Positions 1-5,435 of a stretch of 6,626 nucleotides of DNA are shown here, piece by piece. The translations under genes and the position numbers were made by a program. This DNA comes from an uncultured bacterium (GTDB taxonomy: Bacteria; Spirochaetota; Spirochaetia; Sphaerochaetales; Sphaerochaetaceae). How positions within the stretch are numbered: position 1 is the stretch's first letter; the number at the start of each line of letters is the position of its first letter. The notes beneath the pieces are model-generated. The model searched no databases. It was not told where the DNA came from and saw only the letters and a program-made list of their open reading frames with translations. The DNA lies in NCBI GenBank assembly GCA_905215015.1, contig CAJMOS010000133.1:1-6626 (forward strand). Reading direction: 5' to 3'.

Positions 1-36
1 AATCCTATCTGCTTGCGCGGACTGCACTTCCGAGAC

Positions 37-71
37 AAAAAAAATTCCGGAGACCCAGAACGGATCTCCGG
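37..71 (-). terminator. Rho-independent terminator of the large envelope gene
   Basis: Read on the minus strand, a 10-bp stem (62-71 paired with 47-56, one T-G wobble) closes a 5-base loop at 57-61. It is followed by two A and then a run of eight T (37-44). It begins about 20 bases after the TAA stop at 90-92, so it should end the transcript of the 1156-codon gene. Nothing else was recognised in positions 1-36. Confidence 0.9.
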
Positions 72-89
72 AGGTTTACGCGGTTTCCT

Positions 90-3000
90 TTAGAATGTGA
101 CCAACAACGAGGCCAAACCACCAACCGCTTGCGCCTTTTGCTGGTTGTGCAGGCTGTAGCGGTACTGTCCCTCAACCCCCATATAGAGGTGATTGGTGAA
201 ATGGTAGCCAAACCCGAGACTCGCCTGCATGCCATAAGCGACGTCATCGAAATCGGTTGTCAGGAACATGCCGCCACCCAAGGTGACCAGAGCTTTGCCA
301 AGGTTCAAGTCGACGTTCAGCTCGGCTGAGCCATCCATCCAGTAGTCCCAGTTGGTCGAGGACTTGAATGCCTTCGACCAACCCCGGTCAGTCTCGGGTT
401 CCCAAGCAACCTTCGCATCGAGGCCAAGTCCGAGCACTTTGCCAGAAAGGATATTCTCCATACGAAGCTGGCCGCCAATGGTTGGCTTCCAGGTGTGGGA
501 AGAGCCAAGCACCTTATAGTCGTCATCCAGGTTGTACTTCGCCGAGCCATAGGCACCGAGGCCGAAACGGAACGGAGCACGCTCCTTCTTCTCGACAGAA
601 GCCGCCACCTGTTTAGCTTGCTTCTCTTCGGCCGCCGGCTGTCCGTTGGTGGTGGCTACCGGAACAAGCTGTCCCTCTTCGTGTGCCGGCTCAGCAGAGG
701 CGACCGCAGCCGGCCGCCCTTCACCAACCTTGCTGCCGTCAGGATTCAGCGCAAGAACAGTTCCGTCGGTAAAGACCAACTTCTTGGAACCATCCGGGTC
801 AAGCTGGTAACTGGCGATATCGCTGGTAGTGACCGTCTCATCCCCATACGTGGTGACCAAGCCCGCGGCGTCAAGCTTGACCCCGGCATAGTCCGGATAG
901 CAGACAAAGGCGGAACCGTCGCTTCCCAGCGTGGCGACCATGCCATCAGCGTAGAAGAACGTGCGGCCAGCGGCGTCATAGCTGAAGTCCACGATCGGAC
1001 TGCGACTGACCACGAGGTCTTTGTACTTTGTGATGAAACCATCCGGAGTACTGGCAATCTGCACACCGCCAGGCAACGTCACGACAACCCATCCGGCGGC
1101 ATCGATATCCAGCACGCACCCATCAGCATAGGTCAGCCTGCGGGCACCCTTGTCGTACGCATAGCCTGCGAAGCCAGCGTCGCTGACCAAAGCCTGTCCG
1201 TACATGGTGCCGAAGTGGACGCCATCGGTCGCGAAGACCAGCCCGTTGGCGAGAGCCAAGGCCGTGCTCCCATCCGGAAGAACGATCAGGACCATGTCGT
1301 CGGCGTAGTGCAGCACATGTTCCCGTGCCGGCCCCATCACGACCATGTCGACGGGACTTTCGCTCAGGACGTACTGCTGCCAGAAAGTCCGCATGTCGCT
1401 GGCGCTCCGGGCGGCGACTGTCAGGCCGTTGGCGAAGGTCACCGTAATCGGGCCTGCGTCATCGCTTTCCACCTGCATGCCATCGGAATAGCTCAGATAG
1501 CGCTTGCCATCGGTGTAGCGGTATCCGTCAATCGGCTGGTTGTTCAGCAACATGCCATTCACAGTCGTCGCGGTTTCCTCGGGGAATACCGTCACTCCAA
1601 GTCCGTTGGGAAGCTGCACGCCGGCGAGTCCGTTGCCGATAACCGCCTGCGTCCCATCCAGATAGGTGAGGATGACGGCTCCTTCATCAACGGCAAAATC
1701 GGCAACCGCCTTCTCACTGACGGTGAAGCCCAGATACGTGGTCTTGGCCCCCTCGCCGTCCATGGCGATTTCCAGCCCTTCGGGCAGGGATACCGTCACA
1801 TCCCCGTCGGAGAAAAGATCCAGCTTCTTGCCGTCGGCGTAGACAATGTGTTTGGTGTCTTCGTCGTCCAGCTCATAGGCTGCAATCGGGCTCTCCAACA
1901 GGCCGACGCCCGCAAACATGGTCGTCGTCTTCTCGGAATCCATGGCAAAGGAGAGTCCGTTTCCCAACGCTATGGTGGCTCCGGACAAACCGATGGTCGC
2001 CGTCATGCCGTCGTCATAGCGCAGGGTCACCCCGGCGGCGTCGCAATCGAATCCCGTCAGGGTGGCGCGAGTGACCGGCATGCCCATGAAAGAGGTGACC
2101 ATGCCGCTATCGGTAATCGCAAGGGAAATCCCCTGCATCGAGATTGCAGTCGCCTGCTTGCTCGCGTCGATGGCAAGACCGACGGCGTAGCGGAGGGTCT
2201 TCACGCCATCATCCAGCGAATAGCTGACAATCGGACTGTCGGTGACCAGCTTGCCCTGATAGGTGGTCGTGAAGCCGCCAGCGTCCACCACGACGACAAA
2301 GCCATGTCCAAGGTCGATGATCGCGCCGGTAAGGGATATGTCGGCCTTGGTGCCATCCGCATAGACCAGTGTCGCCTGCCCTTGGTCTCCACTCTGCAGG
2401 TCTACCACCTGGGCATCCTCGACCAACAGGTTGCCGAAGAAGGTCTTCATCGAACCATCGGGATAGACGACAAGCCTGACACCATTGGCAAACTGGTAGC
2501 TCTGCGTGCCATCACCCAGAATTGTCGCCTGGGCTCCCGGATGAGCCTGCTCCGGTTCAGGCTGCGCGTTGACTACCGCGGAAAGCTGCACCTTCATCAC
2601 CCCAGGAGCGGAAACCTCCTGTTTGGCGGGTTCGGGGGCTGTCGGTTGCGCCGCTTTCGCCGGCTCGGACGGCTTGCCGGCCGTCTTCTCAGGAGCCGGA
2701 GCGGCAGTCGCCACCGGTTCAGCGACCGGTTTCTCAGGCTCTTCGGATTTGCCGCCAGAGCAGCTGCGGATGACGATGATCATGATGAGAACCAGGACGG
2801 CAAGCAACACCCATGGCAGGAGCCTGCCACGCTTCTTCGGTCCGTCCCCGCCATTAGGGGTGGCCGCTTGAAGTGGAACCTCCGGCTTTGGGGGTTCGTC
2901 CTGCGGGGGCGCCGGTTCCTGGTTCCGAGGCTCGTCCTGTGGATCTTGCCTCAGCTGCGGAGAATCTGTCTTTTCGGTTTCTTCTGTCTTGAGCTCGGGC

Positions 3001-3560
3001 GCCTCAGCTGCGGCAATGGTCGTATAATAGCCCTTCGCCTCCAGCAGACGCTTCAATTCGCCAATGTCCTGCTGAAGTTCCGGGTCGACCGGTTTGGTGC
3101 GGGGCTGTTTGCGGAAACGGACCTCCTTGCCCAACTTCCAAGAGGCAACCGCATCGTAGATGTCACAGAGTCTCTCAATCGGGTCAATCTTGCTGGTGGC
3201 GATGGTAAGGCGACGGGTCAACGCATCGCGTTCATCGCGTAGCGCCTTGCGCTTGTCATTGTACTCGTCACGAGTCGCATCGTCAGCGCCAGCGGGAGTC
3301 TTGGCAGCGCGGATTTCCTTCTTTTTCTCGTCCAGCGCTTTTTGTATCCCGTCCAGCTCCTCCTTGATTTGGTCGTATGATTTTGCCGACTGACGGGCAA
3401 GGTAGAGTAGTTTCGACATGGTGATATGGCGAACACGGTGATAGACTTCCCTTGTGCGCTCGTTCTGTATTTCCTGGTCGTCAAGTCCCTCAAGCACCAC
3501 ATTTTCGTCTTCCTTGCCTTTCTGGAGTTTTTCCTGCTCAGCATCCTGCCTATTCGCCAC
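90..3560 (-). CDS. Putative envelope-spanning protein: cytoplasmic coiled coil, inner-membrane helix, ten beta repeats, C-terminal outer-membrane barrel
   Basis: This 1156-residue protein belongs to no family I can name. Residues 1-185 are charged and soluble, with a likely coiled coil at about 60-120. Residues 190-240 are rich in Pro, Glu and Gln. A single hydrophobic helix at 247-265 follows KKRGR (242-246), which by the positive-inside rule puts the N-terminus in the cytoplasm. Residues 270-342 are a Pro/Ala/Glu/Lys linker. Residues 345-945 hold ten beta-rich repeats, and 950-993 are a second linker. Residues 995-1156 show about eight amphipathic strands ending in LLVTF, as expected of a BAM-dependent outer-membrane barrel with terminal Phe. 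The start is GTG, six bases after AGGAGG (3567-3572); internal Met48 has no such support. The gene is monocistronic, with its own promoter and terminator. A role as a periplasm-crossing tether or sensor is inference. The reading frame is well supported; function is unknown. Confidence 0.9.
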   Translation of the reverse strand: MANRQDAEQEKLQKGKEDENVVLEGLDDQEIQNERTREVYHRVRHITMSKLLYLARQSAKSYDQIKEELDGIQKALDEKKKEIRAAKTPAGADDATRDEYNDKRKALRDERDALTRRLTIATSKIDPIERLCDIYDAVASWKLGKEVRFRKQPRTKPVDPELQQDIGELKRLLEAKGYYTTIAAAEAPELKTEETEKTDSPQLRQDPQDEPRNQEPAPPQDEPPKPEVPLQAATPNGGDGPKKRGRLLPWVLLAVLVLIMIIVIRSCSGGKSEEPEKPVAEPVATAAPAPEKTAGKPSEPAKAAQPTAPEPAKQEVSAPGVMKVQLSAVVNAQPEPEQAHPGAQATILGDGTQSYQFANGVRLVVYPDGSMKTFFGNLLVEDAQVVDLQSGDQGQATLVYADGTKADISLTGAIIDLGHGFVVVVDAGGFTTTYQGKLVTDSPIVSYSLDDGVKTLRYAVGLAIDASKQATAISMQGISLAITDSGMVTSFMGMPVTRATLTGFDCDAAGVTLRYDDGMTATIGLSGATIALGNGLSFAMDSEKTTTMFAGVGLLESPIAAYELDDEDTKHIVYADGKKLDLFSDGDVTVSLPEGLEIAMDGEGAKTTYLGFTVSEKAVADFAVDEGAVILTYLDGTQAVIGNGLAGVQLPNGLGVTVFPEETATTVNGMLLNNQPIDGYRYTDGKRYLSYSDGMQVESDDAGPITVTFANGLTVAARSASDMRTFWQQYVLSESPVDMVVMGPAREHVLHYADDMVLIVLPDGSTALALANGLVFATDGVHFGTMYGQALVSDAGFAGYAYDKGARRLTYADGCVLDIDAAGWVVVTLPGGVQIASTPDGFITKYKDLVVSRSPIVDFSYDAAGRTFFYADGMVATLGSDGSAFVCYPDYAGVKLDAAGLVTTYGDETVTTSDIASYQLDPDGSKKLVFTDGTVLALNPDGSKVGEGRPAAVASAEPAHEEGQLVPVATTNGQPAAEEKQAKQVAASVEKKERAPFRFGLGAYGSAKYNLDDDYKVLGSSHTWKPTIGGQLRMENILSGKVLGLGLDAKVAWEPETDRGWSKAFKSSTNWDYWMDGSAELNVDLNLGKALVTLGGGMFLTTDFDDVAYGMQASLGFGYHFTNHLYMGVEGQYRYSLHNQQKAQAVGGLASLLVTF
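726..2528 (-). repeat. Ten tandem ~59-residue beta repeats within the envelope protein (residues 345-945)
   Basis: Two anchors recur with steady spacing. The first is a turn of the type ANG or PNG followed by a hydrophobic strand, with its Gly at residues 360, 420, 477, 535, 595, 653, 712, 773, 832 and 893. The second is Y-x-D-G, at 400, 458, 515, 574, 633, 691, 752, 811, 870 and 930. Between them lie T-x-Y-x-G and S-P-I-x-x-Y-like segments. Steps are 57-61 residues. Some copies have drifted: YAVG at 458 and YADD at 752 lack the full anchor. Copies look diverged in DNA, so this is an old protein repeat rather than a recent tandem duplication. The strand-turn-DG pattern suggests a continuous beta sheet or solenoid. 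Resemblance to the single-sheet G-box of the centriole protein CPAP is only a visual impression. Confidence 0.85.
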
Positions 3561-3611
3561 GTTGCCCCTCCTGCCGGTATACGATAAAATTGTCCCTGAA
3601 TAGTCAAGAAT

Positions 3612-3641
3612 ATGATACAGGCCGTTTCAGACCACAGTCAA
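3612..3641 (-). promoter_or_regulatory. Candidate sigma-70 promoter of the envelope gene
   Basis: On the minus strand a TTGACT box (3636-3641) is separated by 18 bases from TATCAT (3612-3617), one mismatch to consensus in each box. Transcription would start about 45 bases upstream of the GTG at 3560. A second TTGACT lies 34 bases downstream at 3602-3607, but the hexamer 17 bases after it (TCGTAT) is poor, so I prefer the upstream pair. Apart from this promoter, nothing was recognised in 3561-3770. Confidence 0.5.
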
Positions 3642-3772
3642 GGAAACATTTATTGTAACTCGTTGTTTTTGAAGGTTTTCTCACGATTGCACGTCGATAA
3701 CCATGCCGGCGGACTGTCAAGAGTTGCGGAGATCGGAAGAATACAACGCTCATGCTTGCAAAGACAGCGAAC

Positions 3773-3808
3773 AAAAAAACCGAGTCAGTCTTTCGACCAA
3801 CTCGGTTT
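3773..3808 (-). terminator. Rho-independent terminator of tRNA-Asp
   Basis: On the minus strand a 14-bp stem (3795-3808 with 3777-3790, two internal G-T wobbles) closes a GAAA tetraloop. It runs into seven T (3773-3779). It begins 11 bases after the end of the tRNA and lies between it and the promoter of the envelope gene, so the two minus-strand genes are separate transcription units. Confidence 0.92.
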
Positions 3809-3819
3809 CTTGTACTAGG

Positions 3820-3894
3820 CGAGAGAGACGGGACTCGAACCCGTGACCTCCGGCGTGACAGGCCAGCGCGATAAACCAGCTTCGCTACTCCCCC
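3820..3894 (-). tRNA. tRNA-Asp (anticodon GUC)
   Basis: The 75-base minus-strand sequence folds as a full cloverleaf. It has a 7-bp acceptor stem with two G-U pairs (GGGGGAG with CTCTCTC), a GCGA/TCGC D stem with 10-base loop, and an anticodon stem CTGGC/GCCGG with loop CTGTCAC giving anticodon GTC. The variable loop is 5 bases and the T arm is ACGGG-TTCGAGT-CCCGT. The discriminator base is G73, the usual identity base for Asp. The next bases read CCT, so the CCA end is not encoded and must be added after transcription. It stands alone, with its own promoter and terminator. Confidence 0.97.
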
Positions 3895-3910
3895 GTGAGT
3901 CACAGAGAGG

Positions 3911-3960
3911 AATTTACAGATATTCGGTTTCTTTGTCAACTCTCTTGAAAAAAATTTTTC
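3911..3960 (-). promoter_or_regulatory. Promoter of tRNA-Asp with A/T-rich UP-like tract
   Basis: A perfect TTGACA (3934-3939) is followed after exactly 17 bases by TAAATT (3911-3916), 16 bases before the tRNA 5' end. Just upstream of the -35 box lies an A/T tract (3946-3960, five A then seven T on the minus strand). It sits where an UP element would contact the RNA polymerase alpha subunit. This is the pattern of a strong stable-RNA promoter. Confidence 0.8.
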
Positions 3961-3983
3961 ATCACACAGAGAACAAGCAATCC

Positions 3984-4026
3984 GGAAGGCACGTCAAACG
4001 GACATTGACGCCTTCCTGCCCGTTTG
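3984..4026. repeat. Overlapping inverted repeats between the divergent tRNA promoters
   Basis: Hairpin A pairs GGAAGG (3984-3989) with CCTTCC (4011-4016) and CGTCAA (3992-3997) with TTGACG (4005-4010), leaving a 2-base bulge and a 7-base loop. Hairpin B pairs CAAACGG (3995-4001) with CCGTTTG (4020-4026). The two share bases 3995-4001, so both cannot form at once. No T run follows on either strand. The site is upstream of both tRNA promoters and so should not be part of either tRNA transcript. It could be a protein-binding site, a small-RNA remnant or chance. Confidence 0.45.
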
Positions 4027-4077
4027 GGGACGTTTCTTGTTTCCGCGCACCCAATGCAACAAAAAAGAGGAAAGGAC

Positions 4078-4106
4078 TAGACACGGTTGGGAATTTCCAG
4101 TAGTAT
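4078..4106 (+). promoter_or_regulatory. Promoter of tRNA-Val
   Basis: TAGACA (4078-4083; five of six to TTGACA) and TAGTAT (4101-4106; four of six) are separated by 17 bases. Transcription would start near 4113, giving a leader of about 26 bases. The leader begins close to a small hairpin (CTTGC/GCAAG, 4111-4124), which processing would remove. Confidence 0.65.
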
Positions 4107-4138
4107 CACTCTTGCTGTTGCAAGACAGCGTAGGATTT

Positions 4139-4210
4139 GCGGTTGTAGCTCAGTGGGAGAGCATCACGTTGACATCGTGGGGGTCATAAGTTCAATCCTT
4201 ATCAGCCGCA
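4139..4210 (+). tRNA. tRNA-Val (anticodon GAC)
   Basis: This 72-base sequence folds as a complete cloverleaf. The acceptor GCGGTTG pairs with CAGCCGC (one T-G pair), and the D stem GCTC/GAGC has a 7-base loop containing GTGGGA. The anticodon stem TCACG/CGTGG holds loop TTGACAT, giving anticodon GAC. The variable loop is 5 bases and the T arm is ATAAG-TTCAATC-CTTAT. The discriminator is A73. The following bases are CAC, so CCA is not encoded. GAC reads GUC and GUU valine codons. The gene is divergent from tRNA-Asp and its 3' end faces the decayed element described below. Confidence 0.97.
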
Positions 4211-4215
4211 CACAG

Positions 4216-4244
4216 AAGCCAGTTCCTTCGGGGGCTGGCTTTTT
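4216..4244 (+). terminator. Rho-independent terminator of tRNA-Val
   Basis: An 11-bp stem (4216-4226 with 4231-4241, two T-G wobbles) closes a TTCG tetraloop of the very stable C(UUCG)G type. The last stem bases merge into a run of five T (4240-4244). It starts six bases after the tRNA ends. Confidence 0.92.
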
Positions 4245-4269
4245 CATGTATAGGGTCCCAAATAGGATT

Positions 4270-4572
4270 TTACAGAACCTCCAGCTTCGAAGGGACTTGC
4301 GAGAATACCCGTACATCTTGCAAGCGGCCCTGCATGGTCCTGACCATGTTCCGGCAGCGGTCACCTTCCTGCCGTGTCTGGTCGCACAGATGCGGCTGGA
4401 GGTCACGTCGAGGCTTGCCATGATACTGTCGCTCATGGGAATGTTTGCCTCTCCTTGCCAGTGTGGTTGCTTACGGGTTTGAGACTTCATTCTCCATTTC
4501 CTTCTTGCCCATCACCCCTGTGTTTCCGCTTCTTCCCGCAAACATCTGTGCAGAGTTGTTTACAATGGGCAT
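4270..4572 (-). pseudogene. Broken small gene, probably phage-related, family not recognised
   Basis: One minus-strand frame runs from an ATG at 4572 to a TAA at 4471-4473 (33 codons, beginning MPIVNNSAQMFAGRSG). The same frame then stays open to a TAA at 4270-4272, ending with protein-like text (NMVRTMQGRLQDVRVFSQVP). Between them, about 4380-4490, a neighbouring frame reads more naturally (NIPMSDSIMASLDVTSSRI). A single ancestral gene of about 100 codons damaged by two compensating frameshifts, or by one stop, would explain this. The ATG lies in the T run of the preceding terminator and its only GGGGA-type binding site is inside that stem. I do not recognise the product. Chance open frames remain possible. 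Confidence 0.35.
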
Positions 4573-4573
4573 G

Positions 4574-4598
4574 AAAAATCCCCGGAGGAACCGGGGAT
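4574..4598 (-). terminator. Rho-independent terminator after the 94-codon gene
   Basis: On the minus strand ATCCCCGG (4591-4598) pairs perfectly with CCGGGGAT (4578-4585) around a 5-base loop and is followed by a run of T (4574-4578). It lies 26 bases past the TGA of the 94-codon gene. That supports the gene being a real transcribed unit. Confidence 0.9.
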
Positions 4599-4624
4599 TG
4601 CAGGCAGGAGCCTTATGTCAGTTG

Positions 4625-4909
4625 TCAGTCAGGCAACTTGTATATGATCGAATAACAGGTCTTGAGCTCGTCGGAGTATGGACCTTCGCCAGTGTCGAGG
4701 AAGATGATACGGTCTTCCACAATCTCCCCCACGCCAAGCTCGTCATCGTCGGTCATGTGTGAATAGTCAAGCTTGCCTTGCTTCCACTTTTCGAGGACCT
4801 GGTTATAGCAGCCCGCAAAGGCAGGCGTACGACATGGTATGTTCCTGGCAATCACATTTTCTATCAGTCGGCCGATAAGGACCTTCTCTTTCTCGGAAAA
4901 TTGTCTCAT
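4625..4909 (-). CDS. Small hypothetical protein, possible immunity protein of the adjacent decayed toxin
   Basis: This 94-residue soluble protein has no signal peptide or membrane segment. The start ATG follows AAGGAGG (4916-4922) by six bases, an excellent ribosome binding site, and a strong terminator follows the TGA. Residues 1-45 look helical. Residues 46-94 contain an acidic patch (TDDDE near 53-57) and beta-like stretches. By count there are 17 acidic and 12 basic side chains, so the protein is mildly acidic. It starts 31 bases after the last stop codon of the broken MuF/toxin-like gene on the same strand. Small acidic cytosolic proteins placed directly after a nuclease toxin are commonly its immunity protein, so this is the leading guess. 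I see no family motif to confirm it. Unlike its neighbours on both sides, its frame is intact. Confidence 0.7.
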   Translation of the reverse strand: MRQFSEKEKVLIGRLIENVIARNIPCRTPAFAGCYNQVLEKWKQGKLDYSHMTDDDELGVGEIVEDRIIFLDTGEGPYSDELKTCYSIIYKLPD

Positions 4910-4940
4910 CCTTTGCCTCCTTCTTTGAAATTGTGCTTTC

Positions 4941-5379
4941 TCAAGGCCGCTTTTTTGTTGGATAGCATGTCACCACTGTACCCGACACCGGATTGAGGAC
5001 GACGGCAGCATATCTGCCTGTAAACTTGCGCGCAGGCCTTCCTTAGTCATCATACTCGTTTTTGATTTTTGTCATACACCAGCGGATGCTCGAGCGCGTT
5101 CCAGACTTGCTTCAGAAGTACAAGCCTAGGTCGAAGAGATGTTCGGAAAACTTGTTGACCGGCTCTCCGGTTTTTGCCTGGATCGGCTCTTGCTTGCGAG
5201 AATCGTTTTCCGACCACCCTTGCGGTCACCCGGCAACGGCAGTTGAGGTCGAAGGCCGGATTGCCGCCATGCAACGGGGCAGGAACATGCCTGTCCTCCA
5301 TTGACACGAACCAGTCCTTATATCCCACCTTTCAGGAACACTGCGTGGACTGTTCGTGCCAGATACGCATCAATGGACG
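4941..5379 (-). pseudogene. Decayed MuF/SPP1-gp7-type phage head protein C-terminus fused to a toxin-like domain
   Basis: The fragments are on the minus strand in two frames. Frame 1, from a TAG at 5380-5382 with an internal TGA at 5332-5334, reads GYKDWFVSMEDR, LHGGNPAFDLNCRCRV and, further on, NALEHPLVYDKNQKRV, to a TGA at 5050. The W-x-S-M-x-D-R and N-C-R-C elements recall the C-terminal part of MuF or SPP1 gp7-like head morphogenesis proteins. The usual region between them looks shortened. Frame 2 reads TGEPVNKFSEHLFDLG (5115-5225 segment, stop at 5112-5114). After a TAA at 5043-5045 it reads FTGRYAAVVLNPVSGTVVTC to a TGA at 4941-4943. The last stretch looks like the final strands of a small nuclease toxin of the kind fused to MuF proteins. 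At least two frameshifts and three in-frame stops are implied. The assignment is by eye only. Confidence 0.5.
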
Positions 5380-5410
5380 CTAGTCAAAATACGTAGGTTT
5401 ACTATATAGC

Positions 5411-5416
5411 TATAAT
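5411..5416 (+). promoter_or_regulatory. Perfect -10 box before the secreted-protein gene
   Basis: TATAAT (5411-5416) lies in an A/T-rich stretch and overlaps a 10-bp palindrome, TATAGCTATA (5405-5414). No convincing -35 hexamer sits 16-18 bases upstream. Transcription from here would start near 5423 and leave a leader of only about 13 bases before the ATG at 5436. The palindrome could be an operator, or chance in A/T-rich DNA. Confidence 0.5.
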
Positions 5417-5435
5417 ACGATATCATCTAGTATAT

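Noticed and set aside
2766..2822. Possible lipobox at the end of the inner-membrane helix (Cys267 of the envelope protein)
   Set aside because: The residues before the Cys are V-I-R-S; Arg at -2 does not fit a lipobox, and the helix is 245 residues from the N-terminus, so lipid attachment after cleavage is unlikely.
495..3242. A 915-codon open frame on the plus strand opposite the envelope gene
   Set aside because: It lies entirely antisense to a gene with clear domain structure, promoter, binding site and terminator. Its product has no coherent domains and is rich in Arg, His and Gly, as expected for a frame kept open by the codon bias and repeats of the opposite strand.
3604..3939. Open frame of 111 codons on the minus strand across tRNA-Asp
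   Set aside because: It runs through the tRNA gene, its terminator and its promoter; the SRRRSRVRVPSLSP-like text is the usual translation of a tRNA T arm.
4087..4482. Open frame of 131 codons on the plus strand
   Set aside because: It crosses the tRNA-Val gene and its terminator, with no binding site and no recognisable domain.
4164..4490. Open frame of 108 codons on the minus strand extending into tRNA-Val
   Set aside because: Its far end is antisense to the tRNA and its terminator, and it has no good binding site. Only its first part reads protein-like, and that is treated as a piece of the broken gene at 4270-4572.
5062..5383. Plus-strand open frames of 80 and 69 codons over the MuF-like remnant
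   Set aside because: They are antisense to the fragments that carry the D-x-R and NCRC motifs, and they lack binding sites and domain-like content.
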